A stretch of DNA of 64,000 nt from Streptococcus sp. Marseille-Q0941 (GTDB lineage: Bacteria > Bacillota > Bacilli > Lactobacillales > Streptococcaceae). Position 1 is the first letter of the stretch; every line of letters starts with the position of its first letter. Of the stretch, positions 1-7,756 are shown piece after piece. The position numbers and the translations under genes are program-made. The stretch lies in assembly GCF_943736975.1 (NCBI RefSeq), contig NZ_CALSFO010000002.1, forward strand, positions 1 to 64,000, written 5' to 3'. Under the pieces are notes generated by a model that saw nothing but the letters and a program-made list of their open reading frames with translations, did not search any database and was not told where the DNA came from.

Positions 1-136
1 GCGCTCCACTAGTAAAGTTTTACGAATAGTATCGATTCGTAAAACTTTACGTCGAAACGGGTTAAAAGTAGCCTAGCATACTGCCTCACTAACTGAGTTT
101 TACAAATGAAATCGATTTGTCAAACTCGGTGTCGTA
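1..136. repeat. Direct repeat, copy 1 (matches 363-498)
   Basis: The first 136 bases recur at 363-498 with a single difference (G at 128, A at 490). The copy carries hairpins 1 and 2 of the array plus the spacer between them. The difference falls in the second stem and changes a G-T wobble into an A-T pair, so both copies can still fold. Confidence 0.95.
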
Positions 137-362
137 GTGTAAAAATGAGCTTACCTAAACGCTTCACTAGGAAAAGTCCACGAATGGTATTAATTCGTGG
201 GCTTTTCCGTCGTAACGGAAAGGAAGCGAACTAGCTAACTGCCTTACTAACTCATCGGCGAAAAATAAACATTTTCGCCTCTTCGTGTCGTAGGAAACTG
301 AATTTTGATGATTGTGTAACAATCTAAGTAACTAACGCCAAGTTTCTATGGAACTTGGCTAG

Positions 363-498
363 GCGCTCCACTAGTAAAGTTTTACGAATAGTATCGATTC
401 GTAAAACTTTACGTCGAAACGGGTTAAAAGTAGCCTAGCATACTGCCTCACTAACTGAGTTTTACAAATGAAATCGATTTGTCAAACTCAGTGTCGTA
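363..498. repeat. Direct repeat, copy 2
   Basis: This is the second copy of the 136-bp block, offset by 362 bp from the first. Similarity ends just after the GTCGTA flank of the second hairpin, so the duplication boundary coincides with an array unit boundary. A strong terminator follows about 45 bp later. Confidence 0.95.
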
Positions 499-543
499 AT
501 ATCTCGCACTTAATGCATGTTTTGTTCTTAAATAGACAAAAAA

Positions 544-575
544 GACTAGAAATTAAATAGATTTCTAGTCTTTTT
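544..575. terminator. Bidirectional terminator closing the array and the CPBP gene
   Basis: A perfect 10-bp stem, GACTAGAAAT with ATTTCTAGTC, surrounds a 7-nt loop. T5 follows on the right and an A-run precedes it on the left. It can end rightward transcripts from the hairpin array and leftward transcripts of the CPBP gene. Confidence 0.85.
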
Positions 576-595
576 ATTAGTAGTGGGACCTTCAT

Positions 596-1300
596 TTATT
601 GAATAACATCTAGGCCAACAACCTTGATAAGAATTGTCAGAAGGATAAGCAATAGAATGCTGACTCCATTATTCACTAGGTGCAGTAGGATAGACATCTC
701 TAGACGTTTGGTGCGATAAGCAGTCCAAGTTAGGACAGCAGACATCCAGCCATAGATCAAGAAAGAAGGAAGATTATTTGGTATATGCGCTATAGTGAAG
801 AGAAACCAACCGAAAACATATCCAATTTTTTCGTATCCTTCGAAGAGCTTTTTAGGTATAATACCTCGACAGATAATTTCCTCACAAATAGGTGCCACTA
901 TTGCAACCACGAAAATGCTAGAAATTAGAGAACTTCCTGACATGATGCTATTGATAGCCTCTTGATTCGAAGTAGTTGTTTGCTTCAGAAGTTGCAACCA
1001 AATCGCACCAATCATATTTCCAGCGACAATGGCTATATAACTAAGAGCGATTCGAGGGGCGTCATTAATGGTAAAGAGTTTCGATTTTAAATTTAATAAC
1101 TTACTTTTGTGAGCACCGTATAAAAAGAGTGTCACAATAGCGGTAGAGACAAGCCCCACTATTAGAGATGACCAGATAGATCCAAGTTGAGTTTTCTGAA
1201 GTAACATTAAAGTCACGATAGGAACTTGCGATAGGCACATTGCTACAAGAAAGATTCCTAGCCAAATCAATCGTTTACGATAATCTTTAAAAAAATTCAT
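596..1300 (-). CDS. CPBP family intramembrane metalloprotease
   Basis: This 234-residue multi-spanning membrane protein belongs to the CPBP (Abi/CAAX-protease-like) family. The three metal/catalytic motifs are present: EExxxR at 140-145 (EEIICR), a histidine at 172 (FTIAHIPNN), and HxxxN at 207-211 (HLVNN). These are the residues used by CAAX-type proteases, so the enzyme looks intact. In streptococci such proteins are often linked to bacteriocin maturation or self-immunity, but no bacteriocin gene lies beside it here. Its substrate is unknown. It is transcribed towards the hairpin array and ends at the shared terminator. Confidence 0.87.
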   Translation of the reverse strand: MNFFKDYRKRLIWLGIFLVAMCLSQVPIVTLMLLQKTQLGSIWSSLIVGLVSTAIVTLFLYGAHKSKLLNLKSKLFTINDAPRIALSYIAIVAGNMIGAIWLQLLKQTTTSNQEAINSIMSGSSLISSIFVVAIVAPICEEIICRGIIPKKLFEGYEKIGYVFGWFLFTIAHIPNNLPSFLIYGWMSAVLTWTAYRTKRLEMSILLHLVNNGVSILLLILLTILIKVVGLDVIQ

Positions 1301-1360
1301 TCATATATCTCCTAAAAAATTTATTTCATTATAGCATATTTCTGACAGGAATTCTAATAA

Positions 1361-1987
1361 CTACCAGAACATAAGTGTTGATAATGCAAGTAAGATATTT
1401 CGGATGAGATGACTATAAAAGGATAAATCTTGTCTTAAGGTTTTAGGGAATAAAAAGTTTAGAAAGCTGGCTCCCAAAAGGATATAAAAGCCGACAGAAA
1501 GTATGGTTAAAGGATTGTGCAGAAAAAATAAACTAAAAAAGATAAGGGTCGTTAGCTTGCCTGTCTTTTTATGAGTTGGTAATTTTTTCCATTTGTTTAA
1601 CGGCAGAAAAGTAGCAATATCAAGTCCGAAAAGGAAAAAGAAAGAGATGAGTAACAAGTCCACTATTTCTTTTTTTAATAGACTGTCAGTGCTTATGCTT
1701 TCAAATAAAATAAAACTTGCTCCAGCAACATTAATGATCACCATGCTAGCATACAATAAAAAGAAGGATCGACTACGATTGTGTAGCTGACTTTTCACAT
1801 GTTCATGTCCTGAAAGATAGTGGATAAATGTACAGATACCTGCTAAAAACAGTAAGATAAGTAAAAAGTAAAAGCAGGATTGTTTGAGAGTTAAAATAAT
1901 GCCAGGCCAAAATAAGCAACTACAGAATCCTAAGTATACCAAGGAAGTCAATAAAAGAAGTTGGATTGATTTGTTCATTTTTTCCAT
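1361..1987 (-). CDS. Hydrophobic membrane protein, unknown function
   Basis: This 208-residue protein is almost wholly hydrophobic, with about six predicted membrane segments and only short polar loops. No family motif is recognised. An AGGGG ribosome site sits about seven bases before the ATG, which supports the upstream of two possible starts (MEK rather than MNK, three codons later). It sits between the CPBP protease and the potassium uptake genes, on the same strand, but its spacing to each is more than 60 bp, so an operon is not evident. The gene is probably real because it has a ribosome site and codon use like its neighbours. Confidence 0.62.
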   Translation of the reverse strand: MEKMNKSIQLLLLTSLVYLGFCSCLFWPGIILTLKQSCFYFLLILLFLAGICTFIHYLSGHEHVKSQLHNRSRSFFLLYASMVIINVAGASFILFESISTDSLLKKEIVDLLLISFFFLFGLDIATFLPLNKWKKLPTHKKTGKLTTLIFFSLFFLHNPLTILSVGFYILLGASFLNFLFPKTLRQDLSFYSHLIRNILLALSTLMFW

Positions 1988-2102
1988 ATAATACCCCTAC
2001 GTTTTTTTAAAATTATAACTAAAATGATTCACGAAAAATCAACTGTTTCCCAAGTGTTATTTTTTGAATCTCAACTGTCTTTTAAAAAATCTTATCCAAC
2101 AG

Positions 2103-2140
2103 AAAAAGCACATCTCTCATTTGTTGAGGGATGTGCTTTT
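2103..2140 (-). terminator. Terminator of the trkA-trkH unit
   Basis: A 16-bp stem with one G-T pair (2104-2119/2125-2140) and a 5-nt loop lies just after the trkH stop. A T-rich run follows on the minus strand. Confidence 0.88.
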
Positions 2141-2153
2141 GATAATACAATTT

Positions 2154-3593
2154 CTAACGTTTAGACCAGGTTCGCTTCATAAAGAGTAGTATGATTGGAT
2201 AAATTTCAAGACGTCCTGCAATCATTGCAAAGGATAGGAGGAGTTTTGAAAATGGACTAAAAATTGAGAAACTTGCAGTTGTTCCGAGAATTGGGCCGAT
2301 ATTGTTAAAGCAACTGAAAACGGCACTCGTAACAATCATTAAATTATTAGCATCTAAACTGATAATGAAAATTAAGCTGAGTAGAATCATAATGTAAACT
2401 ACAAAGTACTTGAGAATCTTGTGTTGGGTGTCCTTATCAATTACCGTTTGGTTAACATGGAGAGTTAAAACACGGTGAGGGGATATGGTAGACAAAAATT
2501 GATTTTTAGCAATTTTAGCTAGAATAACTCCACGCATCACTTTGAGACCACCAGCAGTAGATCCAGCAGAACCACCAATCGCCATCAGCATCAGTAAAAT
2601 ATACTGAGAAAATAAAGGCCAATTGGTTATGTTTCCGTAACCAAAACCAGTTGTCGTAATGATATTAGAGACTTGGAAGAAGGCCATCTCAAAACTTTGT
2701 GAAACGCCACTATAAAGGTGGAGTGTATTGAGAGTAATTAAGCCGGTAGAAACGATGACAATCAAGAGATAAGCACGAAGCTCCTCATCGAAAAAGAATT
2801 CCTTTACTCGACGAAGCATGAGATAGTAGTAGAGGTTGAAATTGACACCAAACATCAAGACCCCAACACTCGTCAGATAGGTAATAAGAGAACTATTATA
2901 GTGGGCGATTCCATCATTGTAAACAGTGAAACCACCAGTCCCAGCAGTTCCCATAGCGATAACAAAACTATCGTAGAGTGGCATACCGGCAAGATAATAA
3001 ATCACTACAAAGAGGGCGAACATTGCCAGATACAGGATGTAGAGGATTTGTGCTGTATTTTTTAGCTTAGATACTACCTTACCAAATACTGGTCCAGGAA
3101 CCTCAGCCTTCATAACCTCAAGGTGACTATTTTTCGCATTGTCCATAATAGCTAGGGCAAAAACCAGCACCCCCATCCCTCCAATGAGGTGGGTAAAACT
3201 TCGCCAAAATAGAAGGGAGCGACTTAATATAGAAACGTCATTTAAGATAGTGGCTCCCGTAGTAGTGAAGCCTGAACTAGTTTCGAAGAAGGCATCGATA
3301 AAATTGGGGATTTGACCTGAAAAGACGAAGGGAAGGGAGCCAAAGAAAGACCAGAGGATCCAACATAGGGCAACAATTAAGACTCCTTCTTTAGCATAGA
3401 TACGTTGTTTTTTAGGTTTACTGATGATTCCGAGTAGACCTAGGACAACAAGAATCCCGATGGTAGAGAAAAGAGCTGTAAAAACTTGACTAGATTCTCG
3501 ATAGTAAAGAGCAATGCCAACCGGAACTAAAAGTAGCCCAGCTTCAATCAAGAGTAGTTTTGCAAGAAGAAAGCGTACCATACTTCTATTCAT
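2154..3593 (-). CDS. trkH: TrkH/KtrB-type potassium uptake membrane subunit
   Basis: This 479-residue protein is the membrane pore of a Trk/Ktr potassium transporter. It shows the four pore-loop repeats with selectivity-filter glycines: TTTGAT near residue 110, TAGTGGFT, TTTGFGYG and NNIGP. The GSAGSTAGGLK segment typical of TrkH follows the third loop. It lies 3 bp downstream of trkA on the same strand, so the pore and its cytoplasmic regulator are co-transcribed. Length is normal for the family. The exact ion (K+ alone or K+ with Na+ coupling) cannot be read from the sequence. Confidence 0.93.
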   Translation of the reverse strand: MNRSMVRFLLAKLLLIEAGLLLVPVGIALYYRESSQVFTALFSTIGILVVLGLLGIISKPKKQRIYAKEGVLIVALCWILWSFFGSLPFVFSGQIPNFIDAFFETSSGFTTTGATILNDVSILSRSLLFWRSFTHLIGGMGVLVFALAIMDNAKNSHLEVMKAEVPGPVFGKVVSKLKNTAQILYILYLAMFALFVVIYYLAGMPLYDSFVIAMGTAGTGGFTVYNDGIAHYNSSLITYLTSVGVLMFGVNFNLYYYLMLRRVKEFFFDEELRAYLLIVIVSTGLITLNTLHLYSGVSQSFEMAFFQVSNIITTTGFGYGNITNWPLFSQYILLMLMAIGGSAGSTAGGLKVMRGVILAKIAKNQFLSTISPHRVLTLHVNQTVIDKDTQHKILKYFVVYIMILLSLIFIISLDANNLMIVTSAVFSCFNNIGPILGTTASFSIFSPFSKLLLSFAMIAGRLEIYPIILLFMKRTWSKR

Positions 3594-3596
3594 AAC

Positions 3597-4946
3597 TTAC
3601 CTCTCTAACAAATCATAAATCTTGGTGATGTTTGATAGCAAAGTGATAACCACAAGCTTATCACCGACCTGGAGGGTATCTTCTCCTGTTGGGAAGATCG
3701 TTTTTCCATTGCGGATAATAGCAGCAATCAAGACATCCTTTTTGAGTTTCAATTGAGATAAAGGCTTGCCAGTCATTTTATTGGCTTCCTTGATCAGGAA
3801 TTGAAGAGTTTCTACCTGTCCATTTGCTAGATGGTGCATAGCTTGAAGGTCAGAATATTGCGCATTTACACGACCATGGATAAAGTGCATGATGGTATCA
3901 ACAGCGATTGTTTTAGGGGTGATGATACTCGAGAAATCTGTCGCATGAATGATTTCCAATAGGCTTGTTCGGTTTACCTTAGTAATATTCTTTTGAACAC
4001 CTATGTTATCCAAAAACATAGAGGTAATGATATTTTCCTCGTCGACTCCTGTCAAAGTGGCAACAGCATCGTAGTTTTGTGCACTTTCTTCTAAGAGGGT
4101 GTCCTTGGTTGTTCCATCACCTTGGACTATATAAAGTTTAGGGAATTTTTCACTGAAAAAGGCGGCTCTTTCAGGACTGACCTCAATAACCTTGGTATCG
4201 ATACGACTGTCTTTTAAAATACCTAAAAGATAGTAAGCAATTTTCCCGGCTCCTATGATGAGTAAACTCTTAACGACTCGAGATTTGATATAGTTGTGAA
4301 AGAGCATCATATCGACACGACTTCCTGTCACAAAGATACGGTCTTTATCTTCTAAAATCATATCTCCACTAGGAATCATGAGTTTGTGGTTGCGTTCGAC
4401 AGCACAGACGATTACATTGCCAAACTTTTTACGGAAATCAGCAATAGACATCTGACAAATATTACTGAAATTTCGTACCTTGAATTCCATTAAGCTGACT
4501 AATCCACCTGCAAAACGCTCAACAGAAAGAGCATTGGGGAAGTCTATAATATTAGCGATAGCACGAGCTGCTAGGAGTTCAGGGTTTACAATGAGTGAAA
4601 ATCCAAGAATATTTTTTTCTTTAAAGTAAGGGTTGGAATATTCAGGGTTGCGAACACGAACGATGGTTTCTTTTGCTCCCATTTTTTTGGCTAGAACAGC
4701 CGAAACCATGTTGACCTCGTCGTATTGAGTCATGGCAATGAAAATATCACAATCTTGAACATTGGCTGCCTCTAACATAGCGAAGTCAGCTCCGTTACCT
4801 GAGATACCCATAATGTCAAAACGGCTGGTCAAGTATTTGAGAACAGTTTCGTTCTGTTCAATTAAGACAACATCATGATTGTCAGCAACAAGTGAACGAC
4901 AGAGGGCAGAACCTACTTTTCCCCCTCCGACAAGAATAATCTTCAT
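3597..4946 (-). CDS. trkA: Trk potassium system regulatory subunit TrkA
   Basis: This 449-residue cytoplasmic protein gates the TrkH pore. It has two tandem RCK halves. The first begins with a Rossmann motif, GGGKVG at residues 7-12, and the second with GAGKIA around residue 230. Each half ends in a TrkA_C-like domain. The duplicated form matches TrkA rather than the single-RCK KtrA. It is the first gene of the two-gene unit with trkH. Confidence 0.93.
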   Translation of the reverse strand: MKIILVGGGKVGSALCRSLVADNHDVVLIEQNETVLKYLTSRFDIMGISGNGADFAMLEAANVQDCDIFIAMTQYDEVNMVSAVLAKKMGAKETIVRVRNPEYSNPYFKEKNILGFSLIVNPELLAARAIANIIDFPNALSVERFAGGLVSLMEFKVRNFSNICQMSIADFRKKFGNVIVCAVERNHKLMIPSGDMILEDKDRIFVTGSRVDMMLFHNYIKSRVVKSLLIIGAGKIAYYLLGILKDSRIDTKVIEVSPERAAFFSEKFPKLYIVQGDGTTKDTLLEESAQNYDAVATLTGVDEENIITSMFLDNIGVQKNITKVNRTSLLEIIHATDFSSIITPKTIAVDTIMHFIHGRVNAQYSDLQAMHHLANGQVETLQFLIKEANKMTGKPLSQLKLKKDVLIAAIIRNGKTIFPTGEDTLQVGDKLVVITLLSNITKIYDLLER

Positions 4947-5210
4947 AGTTAGTTAACCTACTTTTTCAATATGTCTCTATCATACCTTTTTTTAGAAAAA
5001 AATGCACTCAACAACTGACTCTTTCCTTCTTCAGTAAAGGGATTCGGGAATTTGAAGAACTATTTTGCTTCAAACATCATCTATTTATGAAAAAACTTGT
5101 TCCGAAAATTCCCAATCTAGGTAAATTTTATGATATTGGTGGTTTTAAGTTGGATTTTTAACTTTTGTAAATATGCTTGTAAAAAAAATGAAAAAATCAA
5201 GTCATTTCTA

Positions 5211-5238
5211 TTGACAATCAGGCTGAAAGTGATATACT
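5211..5238 (+). promoter_or_regulatory. Promoter of the trmL leader RNA
   Basis: A consensus -35 TTGACA (5211-5216) and -10 TATACT (5233-5238) are separated by 16 bp. The -10 has a TGA extension (TGN). The 264 bp between the trkA start and this promoter contain only AT-rich sequence and a 7-bp hairpin (5051-5057/5068-5074). Confidence 0.85.
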
Positions 5239-5244
5239 AAAACA

Positions 5245-5346
5245 GTAGTTTCGCTGATTTACTTCAAACCTGTTGTGAGGTAAGTTAACGATGCCTTAAC
5301 CACGCTGTTTGCTGAGCTTGACTCCGGGCAGTGTGGCTATTTTTTT
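5245..5346 (+). ncRNA. Candidate small RNA or attenuator upstream of trmL
   Basis: A strong promoter is followed by about 100 nt with no ORF that ends in a terminator-like hairpin. The stem CCACGCTG (5300-5307) pairs with CAGTGTGG (5329-5336) and T7 follows at 5340-5346. A second small hairpin, GTTAA/TTAAC, precedes it. Transcription could stop here to give a free small RNA, or read through into trmL, whose ribosome site begins about 10 bp later. I could not match it to a named RNA family from memory. Confidence 0.55.
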
Positions 5347-5369
5347 GCACCAGTGAGAGGAAGCAAGAC

Positions 5370-5873
5370 ATGGTAAATCATATTGTATTGTTTGAACCAC
5401 AAATTCCACAAAATACGGGGAATATTGCACGTACCTGTGCAGCGACGAATGCACCCCTTCATATTATTAGACCTATGGGATTCCCAATTGATGATCGTAA
5501 AATGAAGCGAGCCGGACTAGACTATTGGGATAAACTTGAGATCTATTTTTATGATAGTTTAGATGAATTTATGAAAAAAATGGATGGTCAAGTCTACTTG
5601 ATTTCTAAGTTTGCAGAAAAGGTCTATTCAGATGCTGACTTCACGATAGAAGGAAATCATTATTTTCTTTTTGGACGTGAAGATAAAGGTTTGCCTGAGG
5701 AATTTATGCGGGAACATCCTGAAAAAGCTCTCAGAATTCCTATGAATGATGAACATGTCCGTAGTCTCAATGTATCCAATACAGTATGTATGATAGTCTA
5801 TGAGGCCCTTCGTCAACAAAATTTTGCGGGTCTCGAACTGGTTCATACTTACGAAACGGATAAGTTGAAATAA
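5370..5873 (+). CDS. trmL: tRNA (cytidine/uridine-34-2'-O)-methyltransferase TrmL
   Basis: This 167-residue SPOUT methyltransferase modifies the ribose of the wobble base of leucine tRNAs. The three SPOUT motifs are visible: [11 protein letters not shown] near the start, GREDKGLP in the middle, and [19 protein letters not shown] near the end, which form the SAM-binding trefoil knot. The start was placed at 5370 because GAGAGG lies about nine bases upstream; a longer in-frame reading would begin inside the terminator hairpin. Length is typical for TrmL. A terminator follows the gene. Confidence 0.94.
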   Translation: MVNHIVLFEPQIPQNTGNIARTCAATNAPLHIIRPMGFPIDDRKMKRAGLDYWDKLEIYFYDSLDEFMKKMDGQVYLISKFAEKVYSDADFTIEGNHYFLFGREDKGLPEEFMREHPEKALRIPMNDEHVRSLNVSNTVCMIVYEALRQQNFAGLELVHTYETDKLK

Positions 5874-5893
5874 ACACTGATAAGAGATAAAAT

Positions 5894-5916
5894 GCTTGCG
5901 CTTGCAAGCTTTTTTT
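5894..5916 (+). terminator. Terminator of trmL
   Basis: The 6-bp stem GCTTGC/GCAAGC with a 4-nt loop is followed by seven T. It directly precedes the FMN riboswitch. Confidence 0.82.
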
Positions 5917-5930
5917 GTTATCATAAAGGG

Positions 5931-6140
5931 GTCTTCAGGGCTGGGTGAGATTCCCGACCGGCGGTGACTTTAACAAGCTATTTTGTCTTACTCTTCGTTG
6001 TCTTGTCTTGATATACTTAAGTATTATCTTCGACTGCGACGCCTAGATTAATCCAAAATATCTTAGTTAAAGAAGTCCGCGAGCGCAAGCTGATGTGGTG
6101 AGATTCCACAACCGACAGTATAGTCTGGATGGGAGAAGAC
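5931..6140 (+). promoter_or_regulatory. FMN (RFN) riboswitch controlling ribU
   Basis: The conserved RFN core is present: AGGGCTGGGTGAGATTCCC, GACCGGCGGTGA, GGTGAGATTCCACAACC, GACAGTATAGTCTGGATGGGAGAAG. P1 is GTCTTC (5931-5936) with GAAGAC (6135-6140). FMN binding is expected to lower expression of the riboflavin transporter downstream. The variable P3 arm is unusually long: CTTTAAC and TATTTTG arms pair with CAAAATA and GTTAAAG, and about 70 nt are inserted in its loop (roughly 5988-6052). Confidence 0.94.
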
Positions 6141-6292
6141 GAAAGGATAGCTTTGTCTATTCTGCTTCATTATAATAGAAATAAAACCAGTTTCTTTGTA
6201 AGCTTAGGTTGTTTTTTGAGATAGTTAAGAGAGTAGATAGAGAGAAACTTTCCAACTTCTTCTGATTTTATAGAAAATTGGAGGAACCTGTT

Positions 6293-6856
6293 ATGACAAA
6301 TACACGTCGACTTTCGACCATTGCAATTTTATCAGCACTTTCTTTTGTGTTGATGTACTTAGACTTTCCACTCTTGCCTGCGGCGTCCTTTTTGAGGGTT
6401 GAGTTCAGTATCTTGCCTGTCCTTGTGGGTTTGGTGGTCTTGGATTTACCAGCAGCTTTAGGCGTGCTTTTTCTTCGCTCCTTGTTAAAACTTCTTCTGA
6501 ACAATCAAGGAGTTAGCACCTATATTGGTTTGCCGATGAATATCGTAGCCTTAGGAGTCTTTGTTCTTGCTTTTGGTCTGATTTGGAAAAAAGAGCGTAC
6601 AACCATGCGTTTTGTCCTAGCTTCATTAGCAGGGACTATTGGTCTTACTTTAGCCATGTTAGTTCTAAACTACGTTTATGCTGTACCTTTGTACGCAAAA
6701 TTTGCTAACTTCGATATAGAGAATATTCTAGGACTTAGTAATTACTTGTTGGCAATGGTCTTACCATTTAATTTGATTGAAGGTATTATCTTTGCCATCT
6801 CATTCTGGTTATTATTTGTCCTCTTGAAACCAACTTTGAAATACTATGAAAGATAA
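6293..6856 (+). CDS. ribU: Riboflavin ECF transporter substrate-binding protein RibU
   Basis: This 187-residue membrane protein has five to six hydrophobic segments and the RibU opening R-L-S-T-I-A-I-L-S-A-L. It captures riboflavin at the cell surface and works with the shared ECF ATPase/transmembrane module encoded elsewhere. The FMN riboswitch directly upstream confirms the substrate. The start is ATG 6293, nine bases after GGAGG; the upstream TTG at 6278 lies inside the ribosome site. It overlaps the next gene by 11 bp. Confidence 0.94.
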   Translation: MTNTRRLSTIAILSALSFVLMYLDFPLLPAASFLRVEFSILPVLVGLVVLDLPAALGVLFLRSLLKLLLNNQGVSTYIGLPMNIVALGVFVLAFGLIWKKERTTMRFVLASLAGTIGLTLAMLVLNYVYAVPLYAKFANFDIENILGLSNYLLAMVLPFNLIEGIIFAISFWLLFVLLKPTLKYYER

Positions 6857-7496
6857 ACAAACATATTTAACAAAGGGCTCTTTTGCCCTTTTACTATTTG
6901 TAATTCTGGGTTATGTCGTTAAGTTTTATCCAGAACAATTGATACCATTTGATTCGTCTATCCAGACAGCAATCCGTGGAGATTTACCAGCTATATTGAC
7001 AACTATCTTTCGTGGGATTACCCGTCTGATTGACTTACCAATCGTTATTTCTTGGGCAATTCTATTGACTGTTATTTTTTATCTGAAAAAGTGGAAGTCA
7101 GAAAGCCTTTTAGTAGCTGGAAATCTTAGTTTGGCTGGAATTTTAATTGTGTCCTTAAAACACCTCTATCAACGTCTGCGACCTGAAATTTTACACTTGG
7201 TCGAAGAAGAGGGCTTTTCTTTCCCTAGTGGTCACTCGCTAGCAGTAACCCTCTTAATCGGTTCACTAATTATCATTGTGGGACAGAGAGTGAAAGATAG
7301 GACTGTAAGACTTATTCTCCAGATTTTACTGGGAATCTACCTAGTAAGTGTAATCATTTCCAGAGTCTATCTGGGCGTTCACTATCCGTCGGATGTTCTT
7401 GCCAGTCTCTGTCTGGGTCTTGGAATTCTCTTCATAGAATTTCCTTTTTATGACAAACTTCGATTTCAATGGCGCTTTACAGGCAAGCAGAAATAA
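6846..7496 (+). CDS. PAP2 family membrane phosphatase
   Basis: This 216-residue protein has membrane spans and the three phosphatase motifs: KxxxxxxRP at 105-113, PSGH at 127-130, and SRxxxxxHxxxD at 172-183. All catalytic residues are present. Family members remove phosphate from lipid phosphates such as phosphatidate or undecaprenyl diphosphate; which one is used here is not readable. It overlaps ribU by 11 bp, so it is translated from the same FMN-controlled message. A terminator follows. Confidence 0.9.
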   Translation: MKDKQTYLTKGSFALLLFVILGYVVKFYPEQLIPFDSSIQTAIRGDLPAILTTIFRGITRLIDLPIVISWAILLTVIFYLKKWKSESLLVAGNLSLAGILIVSLKHLYQRLRPEILHLVEEEGFSFPSGHSLAVTLLIGSLIIIVGQRVKDRTVRLILQILLGIYLVSVIISRVYLGVHYPSDVLASLCLGLGILFIEFPFYDKLRFQWRFTGKQK

Positions 7497-7526
7497 TTAT
7501 GAGAGTTCTAACATCAGATTAAAAAG

Positions 7527-7550
7527 GCACTCAAAATGAGTGCTTTTTTT
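7527..7550 (+). terminator. Terminator of ribU-PAP2
   Basis: A 7-bp stem GCACTCA/TGAGTGC with a 3-nt loop precedes seven T. Confidence 0.9.
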
Positions 7551-7650
7551 GACGAAAAAGTACGGAATCTTATGGTAAACGCTTTTAAAAATAAATAAAT
7601 CTTAGATTATTATTTAATTGAAAAAAATTTCTAAAAAATAGTTTTCCTAC

Positions 7651-7678
7651 TTGAATTTTGAACAGATTAGTGTATAAT
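7651..7678 (+). promoter_or_regulatory. Promoter of rplK-rplA
   Basis: The -35 is TTGAAT (7651-7656), the spacer is 16 bp, and the -10 is a perfect TATAAT (7673-7678). It lies about 80 bp upstream of rplK. Confidence 0.75.
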
Positions 7679-7700
7679 AGATGGGTATGTGTAAAACATA

Positions 7701-7740
7701 CTTGTGGGAGGTAAAAATCTTACATTACCGCCAAAACCAC
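7701..7740 (+). promoter_or_regulatory. Candidate ribosomal protein L1 binding site in the rplK leader
   Basis: GTGGGAG at 7704-7710 with AAAATC shortly after pairs through GTGG with CCAC (7737-7740), just before the AAGGAGG ribosome site. A near-identical arrangement precedes rplA. L1 is known in other bacteria to repress its own L11-L1 operon by binding a leader that mimics its rRNA site; that this hairpin does so here is inference. Confidence 0.55.
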
Positions 7741-7756
7741 AAAGGAGGATTTAAAA

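Larger units (their letters stand above)
1..500 (+). repeat. Array of uniform 16-bp hairpins with 7-nt loops
   Basis: This gene-free stretch holds consecutive hairpins of one design. Stems lie at 12-27/35-50, 92-107/115-130 and 170-185/193-208, with a decayed one around 251-285; the first two recur about 362 bp later. Each has a stem of about 16 bp and a 7-nt loop (AGTATCG, GAAATCG, GGTATTA). Each is preceded by CYYCACTA and followed by GTCGWA. Starts of the flank are about 79 nt apart (3, 83, 161, 241). Stem sequences differ from hairpin to hairpin but pairing is kept. A shorter hairpin (337-344/352-359) also has a 7-nt loop. The array may continue left of the window. I recognise no named family, and the strand is assumed from the terminator that follows. 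Confidence 0.8.

Noticed and set aside
21-28. Competence com-box (TACGAATA), also at 383-390
   Set aside because: The octamer lies in the stem of a palindromic hairpin, is changed in the other hairpins, and no gene starts downstream on that strand. It is best explained as part of the repeat.
1-500. CRISPR array
   Set aside because: Units share flanks and structure but are palindromic throughout, with no constant direct repeat of 24-40 nt separated by unique spacers, and no cas genes are present.
5150-5165. CiaR-type direct repeat (TTTAAG-N5-TTTAAG)
   Set aside because: Only the first half-site is complete; the second is TTTTTA. It lies about 50 bp upstream of the promoter.
5331-5369. Longer TrmL start 13 codons upstream
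   Set aside because: It would begin in the terminator hairpin and T-run, without a ribosome site; family alignments begin at the internal Met.
7565-7580. cre-like site upstream of rplK
   Set aside because: It matches the cre consensus with at least two defects and lies about 70 bp upstream of the promoter of a ribosomal protein operon, where CcpA control is not expected.
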